This document shows positions 1 to 10,965 of a stretch of 64,000 nt of DNA, piece after piece (positions within the stretch are counted from its first letter, which is position 1; each line of letters begins with the position of its first letter). The notes beneath the pieces were generated by a model. That model worked only from the letters and a program-made list of their open reading frames with translations. It did not search any database and was not told where the DNA came from. This DNA comes from Prunus persica (lineage: Eukaryota; Streptophyta; Magnoliopsida; Rosales; Rosaceae). The translations under genes and the position numbers were made by a program. Location of the stretch: positions 22,176,981-22,240,980 of the forward strand of contig NC_034010.1 of assembly GCF_000346465.2 (NCBI RefSeq). Reading direction: 5' to 3'.

Positions 1-53
1 TCATTATTCCTGTTTCCCCTTGATTTCACCAAAGGCATTCCCAATTATCCACT

Positions 54-2072
54 TCAGAGAAACCTCCTCCTGAAATTACTGGTAGTCGCTTGATAGGAAC
101 GCATGAGCAGTCCAACACCAATCCCTATCCCAAGGCACATCCCGAGGCCAATTCCAACACCAACTCTAACACCAGCATTAAACCATGTGAGTTGGCCATC
201 TTCACCAGTGTACATGTCATCAGAGTAGAAATGATGTCCAATTTTCCCTTCTGACTCATACTCATCGATTTCAGGTTCTGTGATCTGCACAGGCCCACCC
301 AATCAAGGACTCTAAGTCAGTGAAAAGTTAAAACAACAGAAGATAATTCTGCTTCTTTCCTCCAGTTCAACGGCTGGGTTACCAAAGTGATAATGAAGGC
401 AGGAAAATTAAGTATGAAAACAAGCTTCAAATACCAACATTTTTAGGAAAGCCCCCCTAAACGAGCATATCTTTTGATCAATGCATTGCACAAATGAAGC
501 TAACTAGTTAATAAGCAAGCCACCAATGCACTATAAGTTTTATATGTATATGTCCACCAAAAAATAAAAAGAAGAATGAAAAAGCAAAGGGCCCTAGGCT
601 TGTCAATGAACTTAGAAAGCCCTGAATTGATCTAGTTTGCGGAACTTTTCCATTGCAGCAGTGGTTATTGCATTTGTTGAAGAAGCAAATCCCAACATTG
701 AACGGAATCCAAAAAACAACAAACATTTCCTTCCCAACAGAGACCTCAACAACTAAAATAAATAATAAATAAACAAAATTAGGCAATCCCTTCTCCTTTC
801 CCTATAAAACCACAGAATGGATGGTTTTCTATGTATTATAAATCATTTCTTAGATATAAACCTACAGGTTTTGAAAGAGTAGTGGATCAAATATTGGAGC
901 AATAAATTAAACTTATGATCCACAGCATCAGTCCCTCGTTGAAAGAGTGGGTTGCACTATCATTGCACTTAATAGAAAATTAATAAGTAATTTTTTTACA
1001 AAAACAAGGATTCATGGAGTATCTTATAGAACTGCAAAATATTATAATTTCAACCAAAGGCATAGTTGAACACAGGGTCTTAGGCTACAAAGTGACTCTT
1101 ACACATAATTCCATACTGGCAAACACATATACCCATATAAAACAACCAAATGCAGGAAAGCCCCAAATAATTGTGCGTCCATAGCCACAAAAATTTACAT
1201 GAATTTCATCAGAGATACAAACTCTTTACTACTACAAGGCCAAATCCTCACAAAATTGCAATGTGACTATGAACAATTATCAAAACCATGTTCAATTAAA
1301 AAATAGCCAACACTAAGCAAAATCAATGACAACGTTTCAATACCTGAACTTTCCGATGGCGAACCAACCCATTACAGCTCTTGCCGTGCTCCTTCCCAAC
1401 CTCCTCATCCTCTGGAATCGCATCCAGCATGGCGTGACGGGTGCCCTTCCGCCTCGGGCTAATCTGTATCGTCTTTGTCAAGATGACCGGCACGCCGGAG
1501 CAACATCCGGCGATATAAACCTCGATGGACGGCGACGATAGTCCGAGTTTTGGCCGAAAAAACGCGGAAGAACCCGAATTGATCGACGCAGCCATATAAC
1601 AATCCATACTCCAACCCGTTTTCGAATCATTCTTCAATCCCCCGGCATTTCCATTGAGCCAAACACCCTCCATTCGCTCCAGAGACCCACACAGAACCAT
1701 GTCATTGTTCTCATACACCTCGAATTCGACAGGGCCGGTGACCCGAACGCTGTCGGTGCTCACATACGTGACCTCCGACGATTCCTTGTCAACCCGATCG
1801 CGCCGGAGCGTGAGCGAGGCCGAGTCCGAAGCCGGAACTTTGGCCCCGTTGATTTCAAGCGATACGCCAATTTCTCGGCGGAGGTGCCGGAGAGTGAGGT
1901 GATCGGGCACACTATCGATCACGCACGGCGCGACCCGGACGTAGAACAATCGGATTTCGAACCAGGCGGAGTGGGCCAAGGACGGCCCGTTTAGAACCTG
2001 AATCGAATTCTGGATCGAATTGGGGGTTTTGGATATGGCCACCGCAGACGAGTCCTTGTCATGCTGCTCCAT
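54..2072 (-). CDS. At1g01500-like protein with glycine-rich C-terminal membrane anchor
   Basis: Two coding exons on the minus strand: 2072-1344 (243 codons) and 284-54 (76 codons plus stop), joined in phase 0, giving 319 aa. The donor is CAG|GTATTG at 1343 and the acceptor is TGTGCAG at 285. The N-terminal ~240 residues look soluble and beta-rich, with a conserved-looking WFEIRLFYVRV stretch near residue 37 and no nucleotide-binding loop that I can see. Residues ~280-304 form a hydrophobic glycine-zipper segment (GVGIGLGMCLGIGIGVG) followed by a basic RSY...RRR end, so the protein is probably tail-anchored. It matches my recollection of Arabidopsis At1g01500, labelled erythronate-4-phosphate dehydrogenase family; nothing visible supports that enzyme name. 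Function is unknown. The 1.06-kb intron holds nothing I recognise. Confidence 0.85.
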
Positions 2073-2630
2073 TCAAACCCTAATTCACAATCGAAATCGG
2101 AGAATCGGATGTCGGAAATTAGGGTTTTGAAATAAGAAAAACAAAAGTGAAGCAATTTCTCCTCGTTAATTTAATTTTTCAGTATTTTGTCTTGTGGGAG
2201 ATTAAAGTTTCGGAGGCATGGAAGACATGTATAAGCTCTGGTGATCCCACGTTTTGGGAAAGCTGCGAAAACGAAGAGGTTCGTTGCGGAAAACAGGGTT
2301 TTTGGTAGCAGATTTACAAAGAGGAAAGGAGAAACAGAGAGAGAGAGAGAGAGTTTTTTTTTTTTTTTTTTTGGGGGGGGGGGGGGGGGTTATTTTGGAT
2401 GTGTGGGAAAAAATAACGTAACATGGTGGATTTGGATTTTTTCATGCGGAGTGTTGTGGAGCGGGTGATTGTGTTGGTTGGAGATATTTTTTCTCGTCGG
2501 TTTACGACAGTGCAGACGGGGTCAACCATTTGGGACACGCGTCATCGTTCTGGGCTCTACGAAAAACAAGTGAAACAGCTTTTGTCCTTTTTCTTCTTTC
2601 AACAGTAAACAACAAAAGCTAGACAACTAA
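2073..2630. promoter_or_regulatory. Upstream region of the 54-2072 gene with (GA)n-T19-G17 tract
   Basis: This stretch lies 5' of the minus-strand gene ending at 2072 and should hold its promoter and 5' UTR. It contains a GA run (about 2336-2353) directly followed by 19 T (2354-2372) and 17 G (2373-2389), an extreme low-complexity junction. I found no convincing TATA box. Short ORFs over the tract are artefacts of composition. Confidence 0.4.
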
Positions 2631-2991
2631 GGGCCGGTCTTGTAACGTTTTTAGAGAGTATTTTTAGATGATGTTTTCATAATGAAAACGCAGTTTCAGA
2701 AAATGAAAATTGCGTCTGTTAGATTAATTTGAGAACATCTTCAAAAAATAAAAACAATGAAAACATGTTTGGTAGTACAATTTGAAATAATATATGAATT
2801 ATTTTTATGAAAACGTTTTTCATGAAAATGAAAACAACTTTTTTCTGTTTTCTACAAATACACGTGAACTTGTTTTCATTTTACGAAAACATTCTCAGTG
2901 TTTTCTGTTTTTGGGCTACTGAATGTGTTTTTGCATCATTTTTGTTCTCTGAAAATGAAAACAACCTCTTAAAACGTTACCGAACATGCCC
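2631..2991. mobile_element. Tourist-like MITE with TAA target duplication
   Basis: Terminal inverted repeats pair GGGCCGGTCTTGTAACGTTTT at the left with the reverse complement of AAAACGTTACCGAACATGCCC at the right, with few mismatches. The element is 361 bp, AT-rich inside, non-coding, and flanked by TAA on both sides (2628-2630 and 2992-2994). A GGGC terminus and a TAA/TTA duplication are typical of PIF/Harbinger-derived Tourist MITEs. A hAT origin is less likely because I see no 8-bp duplication. Confidence 0.75.
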
Positions 2992-2994
2992 TAA

Positions 2995-3737
2995 ATCTTT
3001 TCTTTTTTGGTAGCGACAACAATCTATTCATGTAAATATTTTCATGGAATTATTTCTTTAAAATTTATTCTTCTTATTTGGATGTCCAAACTAATCTAAT
3101 TTTTCAGAGAAAAAAAAAACTAATCTAATTTATAAGGGCAAAGATTCGAATTTGGATGAAAGAAAGTAGACTCATTGTCCTGATCAATCCATATTTGCGA
3201 GAAGAATGATTTTTGTAATGACAAAAGATGATGTAATCAAGGAAAAAAATGTCATGTTTAGTGTGGAAGCAAAATATCTACAGATCCTATGTCAAATAAT
3301 TAAGCCAATCAATTTGGGAATTATTTGATTCTTACCCTATTTGGAGATTTGATGTTAATCAAATCCTTAATTAAATCAATCTCTCCAAATTGGGGAAGAA
3401 TAATTTCTTTTCATATGTGAAATTATTCTTCCGAAACCCTAACCTCCAAAGCTCCTACAAATATATGGCTACACCAAGGCTTGAGGTAATTCTAAAGTTT
3501 TGTCTGAAACTCTGCAAAAATCCTCTCCCATAAACCCTAATTGCCACACTATTTCTCTCACACACACAAGGCTCCGGCCACCCAATTCTCATCCTAGAGA
3601 AATATTCGTACCCTTTGTTAGCTATTGTTTTTCCTACAAACACCCAACCTAACTTAAGCATCGGAGGGCCTTTGGCCAATACCCCTCAAGTGTTGTCTTT
3701 TCATTCCATATTGTTTTGCAAATAGAAAGATAAGCGA
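2995..3737. other. Gene-free AT-rich DNA with a possible antisense SINE remnant
   Basis: No gene is supported. At about 3120-3195 a segment with GATTCGAATTTGG followed by ACTCATTGTCCTGATCAATCC resembles, on the minus strand, the box A/box B head of a tRNA-derived SINE; a similar piece occurs at 11760-11835. Around 3300-3480 there are diverged repeats of an AAATCAAT/CTCCAAATT type and a TATA-like CAAATATATGG, possibly a decayed LTR. Confidence 0.3.
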
Positions 3738-3884
3738 AGAGGAAGAAGGAATCTTCAAATGAATATTCTTAGGGATAAAAATCGCTCCCACAAATTGGTG
3801 CTTTCATTGAGAGCACCAATTTGTGGGAGCTATTTTCGTCTCTAAGAATATTCAATCAATAGATTCCCCTTTCTCTTTCCTCAA
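3738..3884. repeat. Long imperfect inverted repeat (hairpin)
   Basis: GAATATTCTTAGGGATA (3761) continuing through CTCCCACAAATTGGTGCT is mirrored by AGCACCAATTTGTGGGAG and TCTAAGAATATTC (ending 3853), around a loop of about 7 nt. Weaker pairing extends outward through the purine-rich GGAAGAAGGAATCT and pyrimidine-rich AGATTCCCCTTTC arms. It ends about 60 bp before the LTR element. It could be a foldback MITE or two abutting, inverted retroelement ends. Confidence 0.7.
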
Positions 3885-3942
3885 ATTCAAAGTAAGAATG
3901 CCCAAATCAAATAATCTCCAAATAATAGAAAATATTTGACCT

Positions 3943-4104
3943 TGTTGTAAATGTTGAGTGGAGCCCAAATGCCTATAAATAAGGCTTCTCCCCATTTGTA
4001 ATACACACACACATATGAGAAGAAGAAAACTCTAAATGAGAAATCAGTTTCTCCAATTTCTCTCTATCTCAATTCCCTCTCCAATTTCTATTTAGTTTAT
4101 AACA
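3943..4104 (+). repeat. 5' LTR (162 bp)
   Basis: It starts TGTTGTAAATG and ends TTTATAACA. The promoter-like CCTATAAATAAGG lies about 30 bp into the repeat, with ACACACACACATATGAGAAG downstream. It is 159/162 identical to the copy at 10804-10965. Confidence 0.93.
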
Positions 4105-4789
4105 CGTTATCAGCACGAATTCGCTTTAACAATACCAGCTGAATTCTCTGATGAAACCCAGCCAAACAAACACTTCTCTCTTTGTTTCTTCTTTGTTTTG
4201 TGACCCTCCTTGCATATCCGAACAAACTCCGGATACAATACCCAGAAACCAAATGGCCACCGCAGTTGAATTGCTCCCCAGAGAGTACGGCTATGTAGTC
4301 CTTGTTCTTCTTCATGCATCTCCATGTGTTCTCCTCTGCTCCTTTTCTGGAGTAGCATTATCACTTCACCTTTTTTCACTGTTTCTAGCACTTCTGGGAA
4401 CTCCTACAATGATAAAGCCAATCAATCATCAAAACCAGACAAATTGCTCCACTTGTGAAGTGGAGCACTTCAACAAGTGGAGCACTTCAACGTCCCACCA
4501 GAAAATAAACAAAGCATACAAGATAAGTAGTGGATGGCACATGATTTACTTACTAGTCGGGTTTAGACCACCGACTAATAATATTTTAAAGGCAATTTCA
4601 ACATTAATTATTGTGTTAAGGACATGTGTCTATTTGTTTGGCCCCATCATGTCCATGCACCTAGGTAACATACCCGCCATAGTGGTCTCCTCCCCCACAG
4701 CACTAGAACTTCTCCTCTGCCTGCCTTCGGTTTCTGGGTCATCGTGAAATAAACAACGCATGAAGACCATTTTGAAGACCATGAACACC

Positions 4790-5330
4790 CAGAAAGCCCA
4801 GAACCAGAACCAGAAGAAGAGCAGAGCCTCGATGAGATTTACAGTCAGCTGAAGCCTCTACAGGACCATCATGTGAGCAGGACAAAGTCAGACACCAACA
4901 CCTGGACGTTTATTACTCACCTTCCTCAAACCGAAGTTCGACTTTTCAAAGCTGGCTCAAACACTGTGGTGTCTCCGGCTTTGTCCATTCATAGCTCAGG
5001 AAGTTCAGATCATCAAGTCCCCTGCATAAAGCAACAGAGCAAGCTTTCTGGAACTGCTGTTGGAGTGGCGAAGCAGGCCCCATCACCGGATCCTTGCTAA
5101 GCTGCAAGCAGAGCCAGGGAAGTAAGCCTGTGATGTGCATCAAGAGTCTTGTGAGGCAGAAACGGCTCGAGCCCAAGAGGCAGATCACCCAAGGCTAGTT
5201 CTAATTCTAGGGCGACTTCGAGGTTTGGAGTCCATGGTTCGGTGACCAAGGATCAGGGCCAGAAGGCTGAGGAGGCTGACGAAATGGCGCCGAAAGAGAA
5301 AAAGGGTCAAGAAAAGATTCTTTATTCTCA
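4790..5330 (+). other. GC-richer insert inside the retroelement, possible captured gene fragment
   Basis: This part of the retroelement interior is visibly richer in G and C than the rest and reads like former coding DNA: 4873-5100 is open, and 5200-5320 encodes a K/E/Q-rich stretch in one frame (residues KDQGQKAEEADEMAPKEKK), with stops between the two. It does not resemble gag. A captured and decayed host gene piece is one explanation; I do not recognise the source. Confidence 0.35.
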
Positions 5331-5574
5331 GTGCTCAACAAAAGGAAGGACGGAGCTGTTATCACTTTCTTTATTCTCAGTGCTCAACAAAATTACTTTA
5401 TTATTTCTCTACAGTATTTAATAAACCAATTGGTGCAGGTACAGTGATAGCAGTGGAAAAAGGAGGGGCATGAATTCGCCTGGAGCATGCGTGATATTCC
5501 ACTAATATATCAGTATAATAATATTATACTATTTAATCGTGGTGTTGATAAGAACCCACTAATAATTGCCTTTA

Positions 5575-6065
5575 CTTTACCGTAAATTTACTTTTACTTA
5601 AAGTATGATGTGGAATTAACCCTCATACTTTATGAAATTACTTTACTGCACATTATTTACCGTATGGTAGGTTTATTACCCATACACAATATTTATTTAA
5701 AAGGATGGTGCGGGTTTATCGTCCACCATTTACTTTTATTTAAATGTATGGAGCAGAATTAGTGCTCATACAAGCACGTTTACTTTATCGCAAATTTACT
5801 TTTACTTAAAGTATGATGTGGAATTAACCCTCATACTTTATGAATTTACTTTATCGCACATTTAATTTTATTTAAGATATGGTGCGGAATTAACGTCCAT
5901 ATAGCAAGCAATTTATTTTATCGCACATTTACTTTTACTTAAAGTATGATGAGGAATTAACCCTCATACTTTATGAATTTAATTTACCGCACATTTACAT
6001 TTATTTAAAGTGTGGTGCGGGTTTATCGTCCATACCAGTAATTTATTTACCAGCAATTTATTTTA
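5575..6065. repeat. Palindromic tandem repeat array inside the retroelement
   Basis: Seven to eight diverged units of about 55-65 bp are arranged head to tail. Each holds a TTTACTTTTATTTAAAG spacer, an AAAGTATGRTGYGG half and a matching CCNTCATACTTT half, so every unit can fold into a short hairpin. The best-preserved units are near 5600, 5810 and 5950. Spacers vary, for example TTTATCGCACATTTA. Confidence 0.75.
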
Positions 6066-6104
6066 TGGAGTAATTGTGCTGTATGATGAGTTTTTATAGT
6101 ATGC

Positions 6105-6560
6105 AGATCAGGACCAGAAGTTCCTTGATCCTCATCATACAATTACATCAGGACTTGAAGATCCTTGATGATGATGTTAATATGAGAGCTGGCAGTCTCT
6201 CCGGTACTATATTTGTAAACATGTGATTGGACTTGAGGGTCCTTGATCCCTGACATGTAAATAAGGACCTGGGGTTCCTTAATAATGTAACAGTACCGTA
6301 TTGTTTCATAATGCCGTACACATGGATGATAACTGTACTGGCAAATGTACTGTCCACATGAATAGATACGTATTCATGACTTGATGAATAATACCGGATA
6401 TATGAATAGTGACGTATACATAAATATTAACCATTTTGGGTAAACCGTCACTATATTCAAAAAGGGAACCTGCAGTTCCTTAAACTCATGAATGAGCAAT
6501 TAAATGAGATGCCAGAAGTTCCTCAATATATGGACAATTATGTAAGGACTTGAAGTCCAG
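6105..6560. repeat. Diverged GGACTTGAAGNTCCTTGAT repeats
   Basis: Variants of GGACTTGAAGATCCTTGAT recur near 6110, 6152, 6230, 6264, 6465, 6512 and 6543, several of them imperfectly self-complementary (CTTGAAG..TCCTTGA). They continue the repeat-rich character of the retroelement interior but are a separate family from the 5575-6065 array. A related run with AAGTCCCATAA and CACGCCT..GTAGCAAAT units lies at 8800-9010. Confidence 0.55.
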
Positions 6561-7099
6561 AAAAATGTACAGAAAATTGTAAAAATGTCCATACCATGAG
6601 AATATGTGATTTTGGCCCGAAGTTCAAAATCTAACAGTGTTGAGAACCTAAAGTTCCAACAGTTAAATGGACAATCCTTGAGGTATTATTGCAAATTGTG
6701 GTACACCACATATTTCTTTGGCATAAGAAAACGATGAATTGAGGCTTCCCACATATTTTGTTATATCTGGGCCGGAAGCACATGGATTCAAATATATGAG
6801 ATATTAGCGTGACTTTTACTCAATTCATATTTCATGTCCACTTGAAAAGGGCGAATAAATTCTGAGTTTGTGTTTAGCCCAGGCAAAAGTTCCATACGTT
6901 GAAATATGAAATTTGGGAGAGTCGATGTGGTTATTTGAACCTATAAGGCACAAGGTTCCAAACCGTCATTTTGAAAAGACGTAAAAACCACAGGTGCAAG
7001 TTTAAGAATGTGCGCAATTATTATTACGGGAACATACAACAGATAGATTTTTTCCACCTGCAATGAAAGTGCAGGCCCTGTAAAATCTATAAAATTACA

Positions 7100-7651
7100 T
7101 TATGTTCTGGAAGCCTCTGAAGGAAGAGGACGGCGCCTCTTAAGCTTAGTCATGAGCCTCTCGTGGTCTCCCAAAATTCTTTCATTGGAGACCTGCAGCA
7201 TGTCTAGCCTTCTCAGTGTATCAACAGAGTACGAACTCACCAGTTTCAACAAGGCATTATTCTCTCCTTTAAGTTTCTCAACCTCCTGTTGAGACTCATG
7301 AAGCATTCTTTGGAGAGACGAATTTTCAGTTGTTAAAATCTGAACCTCGTTTGCTCTAGCACGCAAACGATCAGCCATGTTAGAAACAGAAGCAGCACTC
7401 TGAATGCTAAAAGCCATTGAGTCATCAATAGCCTCTTCCTCTGATCTCCCTGTTAACAGCATTTCATCCATTGGAGTAATGAAATTCCTAGCTACTATGA
7501 CAGTAGTAGCATCATTCATCATCACAGAATCATTAACTATGAGATGACGATTTTTGGATACAAAGGATGAACGCCAAACTTGGGCGTCACTGGTTGTTGT
7601 GGGAGTATCATTTAAATTGAAATAATCTGGGCAGGAAGAAGAGGAAGCCAT
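7100..7651 (-). CDS. Antisense coiled-coil protein ORF carried in the retroelement
   Basis: This uninterrupted 183-aa ORF runs against the direction of the retroelement. Residues 1-60 are polar and low in structure (S/T/N/D-rich). Residues ~90-172 form a predicted coiled coil with leucines and hydrophobics at heptad-like spacing (ILTTENSSLQRMLHESQQEV and onward), ending in the basic KLKRRRP at 170-175, a possible nuclear signal. A TATA-like TTATAGATA lies about 100 bp upstream on the same strand (near 7750), and the leader has the look of a plant 5' UTR. It is not gag, integrase, envelope or any retroviral domain I know. It could be a captured host gene or a lineage-specific element gene. That it stays open amid heavily mutated repeats hints at selection or recent origin. 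Function unknown. Confidence 0.6.
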   Translation of the reverse strand: MASSSSCPDYFNLNDTPTTTSDAQVWRSSFVSKNRHLIVNDSVMMNDATTVIVARNFITPMDEMLLTGRSEEEAIDDSMAFSIQSAASVSNMADRLRARANEVQILTTENSSLQRMLHESQQEVEKLKGENNALLKLVSSYSVDTLRRLDMLQVSNERILGDHERLMTKLKRRRPLPSEASRT

Positions 7652-8224
7652 TTTTACGAAGGTTTCGAAGAAAGTCTTAAGAAAACTAAAGTTTCAGAAA
7701 ATGAAGGAAGTTAAGTTGAAACGCAGTTGCTCCAAGTTTTGCAAAGGCAATATCTATAAGAGGAAATATGGCTACAGTTTTTCAGGATCCCAATATCTTT
7801 TCGGATCCCTATATTCTCTTTTTCTTTAACAGATTCCAAAACTTCACGCGGCCTCCATTAATGTTTGTCGGCACTTTCGGCGTTTTCAAAGTATTATTTT
7901 TCGTCAAAAGCCGATCTTGCTTTGCGGATTTCACGGAGCTACTTTTTCAAAAGTACCCCGAGAATCTCGCAATTTTTCTTATGGTTAATTTAAAATTCAC
8001 CGGTTCTACCTATTCCTCTTATTTGTGTATAAATGTGTTACTAACGAAATTTTCTTTGCAGAAGACATCCAGTTTTCTCCAAAACTAGTGATGCGATATC
8101 TACTTGTTTATCAGTAAACACTCAATATGCCTGAGAAGCAAGACTATCTCTGATCATCCATTCAGGAAGCGAGACTATCCCTGATCACGTTTCCGCCACA
8201 TCAGGGAACTGTGAAGGCAACCTT

Positions 8225-8365
8225 ATGCTCTAATCTCCGGAAGTTCTTCTAAACTAGAAGAAATGAGATATTGTTGTTTGCTCCCACCAGCTTCCTTCCT
8301 TAATTGCTGAGCTTGTTGTCTGCTCCCACCAGCTTCCTTCCCTGATTGCTTACCTTCTCTTGCAA
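8225..8365. repeat. Short tandem duplication upstream of the antisense ORF
   Basis: The phrase GCTCCCACCAGCTTCCTTCC occurs twice, near 8280 and 8321, each followed by a TTGCT-type sequence, so one unit is about 41 bp. Just 5' of it, GACTATC(T/C)CTGATCA also occurs twice (8143 and 8172). On the minus strand these lie about 500-700 bp 5' of the antisense ORF and could be promoter elements. Confidence 0.5.
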
Positions 8366-10344
8366 TCAATATCACATTATTTTTGGATTTTTTCTCTTTT
8401 TATAACTCTCTGTTCATAAGAGATTTTATTTATTTAGAATGAACATCTGAAGAAAGAATCCATGAAGTGATCCTAACTCTGAGGGTTATTTGTTTTTGAC
8501 AGAGAAAAGAGTTGTGATTTTGCTCTTGCAGGATATAACTAAATCATCAAGCGCTACATTATATTTACTGGGCCGATACAAGCTTGAATGATACTTGAGA
8601 AAAGTTTCTCCCACCTAAGGATGTAAGCAATATTTGTGTTATTATATGCTTATATACTTATTTGATATTTTCTCTTGAAAGGTAACCAAATGGGGAGATA
8701 AGTCTGTTCCAAAAGAATGGCTTGTATGTATCCATGAATTATTAATTCAAATTTTACAGATTGTAAGTTGGATACATTGATAATACACTGCACAGATTAA
8801 AGTCCCATAAGAACAGAATATGGGTATAGCAGTGATCAATATGATGCACGCCTGTTGTGTAGCAAATGATGTGGATTGAAGTCCCGAAAAGACAATCCTT
8901 TGACATGTCAATATTGATATTGTGCACGCCTAATGCGTAGCAAATTAAATGGGTTAAAGTCCCATAATATGGGTTAAGGTCCCAGCAATTAATTGACATG
9001 AATGTATTAATCTGTGGCATGCCTTCAGCATGACAGATATATGGGTTCTAAATGTTCCAACTCCCTAAATGGAGATTATCCACGCCCTACTGCTAAATAA
9101 CGCTTCAATGGAGGTTATAATCCACATTCTCACATAATAAAAACCCCATGAAGTGGCTTGGGTGCCCAAAGGCAAATAAATGCTTATAATTGATGCATGC
9201 GCATGCACATGAGAATGGTGGGATCATGAATTGATGAATGACAATTTTTGATTTTGGAGTAGCTACTCAAATCATCAATGGGCTGTGTTAATTGGAACCA
9301 CGTTCAATTATTAAATGTCGACAATATCATTGGCCAAAATGGAATGAGGTAATTCCATTATAGATGAGAATGAACGTGAAAGAACAAACCCACAGTACGA
9401 ACCCCAAAAGATGTTAATACTGAAATTTTATACTTGGGTGTTCAGAATAAAAGGGAATATACCTACTTTGTATGACACACTGCTTCTGGCAGAAACAAGG
9501 AATGTTGGGTTTTTCTCCATATTTACAGATTCAATTGTGCCCCCCTTATTACACAATTACGGAGACCAACATATTATCTTTAAGGATTATTAAATGCACG
9601 GAGCATATCGCCAGAAGCGATTTCCTAAAGATGTATAAATAGCTGGGTAAAAGCTATATAATGTGTCATAAAGTTTAATCCCTTTTAAACAAAATCCGTT
9701 GAGAGGATTGACATTGCATAAAGCAAGTCCCTAAAGGACATGTGCTTGAAGCACAAAATTTATACTCAATATTAATATGCATAAATTACCTCAGTGAGTA
9801 CATTGATTATAATGTGTTTGCAACACATTAAAGCTTCTGAAGAGTTCAAGAAATATTTGTCTCGACTTAAGGATCGAGCATTATGCCAACGAGATTCCAA
9901 CGAGATTCTTGCTTATACTAAGAAAGTATTGAAGCATTTTTATGAGGATTATCCGTTGGACACTTTAATGATTTTCCGGAAGTATATTGGACCGGACATC
10001 ATATTTTTCGGTGTGAGGTATATTTGATGATATCTCCGCATAACACCATGTACGGGCATATTCTTTCAAATGAACTTGCAAATAGCCCAAGTTTTGTTGA
10101 AAACGCGGACTCTGAAAATTTCTATGATTTACATAGAGATAGCTCACTGGAAATATATTTACTTACTCAACTACGAGAATTGTTAATGGCTATATCCTCC
10201 ACTCACTCCGAAAGATTCTCACTCCAAAAGATAGTCATGAAGACATCAGGAGGAGATATTAATCAGGGGGAGCATCCAGAAGCATGCTATACAAATTGTT
10301 GTACTCTTCCTTCCATCGGTATAAATTTTTCAGGGGGAGATATT

Positions 10345-10803
10345 TACAAAAGGGAGCGTGGTTTTAATAAAGACCTCCATACACTGTACTCTTTTTCCTT
10401 CATCCAGGTTTTTATCCCACTAGGTTTTTCCTGGTAAGGTTTTAACGAGGCAGTGTCGCTCAAGATTGACTCACAGAAGCAGTATCAACTACGATATTCA
10501 GAAAGGTGAACAACAGTATGACTTAAAGATATTTTACCAAGCATCAGGGGGAGCGTGCTATTAATAAAGATCTTCAAACACTGTACTCTTTTTCCTTCGT
10601 CCAGGTTTTTATCCCACTGAGTTTTTCCTGGCAAGGTTTTAACGAGGCAGTGTCGCACGCGCGTCAATATACATAGAATTTTATGTTACACATGATTATG
10701 TACTCTTTTTCCCTTTGACCAGTTTTTTTTGTCCCACTGAGTTTTTACTGGCAAGGTTTTTAACGAGACATATTCTATATCATTTGTGGTCTCCAAAGGG
10801 GAG
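10345..10803 (+). repeat. Triplicated 3' module with several polypurine-tract-like motifs
   Basis: A module with TGTACTCTTTTTCC, TTTTTATCCCACT and GGTTTTTCCTGG, then AAGGTTTTAACGAGGCA, occurs at about 10348-10463, 10545-10662 and 10683-10775. The first two also share an AGCGTG..TTAATAAAGA lead. Several CAGGGGGAG sequences precede or follow them (near 10262, 10330 and 10545), besides the true tract at 10795. This looks like segmental duplication of the 3' untranslated part of the element. Confidence 0.75.
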
Positions 10804-10965
10804 TGTTGTAAATGTTGAGTGGAGCCCAAATGCCTATAAATAAGGTTTCTCCCCATTTGTAATACACACACACATATGAGAAGAAGAAAACTCTAAATGA
10901 GAAATCAGTTTCTCCAATTTCTCTCTATATCAATTCCCTCTCCAATTTCTATTTAGTTTATAACT
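10804..10965 (+). repeat. 3' LTR (162 bp)
   Basis: Same length and start as the 5' LTR. Differences are C to T in the TATA-proximal AAGGCTTCT, C to A in CTATCTCAA, and a terminal A to T. The purine-rich AAAGGGGAG precedes it and GACCT follows it. Confidence 0.93.

Noticed and set aside
54..2072. Erythronate-4-phosphate dehydrogenase function
   Set aside because: Only a database name recalled for the Arabidopsis homologue; no dehydrogenase motif is visible.
4151..4747. 198-codon plus-strand ORF after the primer-binding site
   Set aside because: Its position suits gag, but there is no zinc knuckle, no gag-like helical part, and composition is like non-coding DNA; kept only as element interior.
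5575..6065. CRISPR-like array
   Set aside because: Units are diverged, lack fixed-length unique spacers, and the window is plant nuclear DNA.
9794..10437. Two open stretches in the retroelement that might be RNase H
   Set aside because: No catalytic acidic motifs and none of the conserved copia C-terminal residues; left as uncharacterised element DNA.
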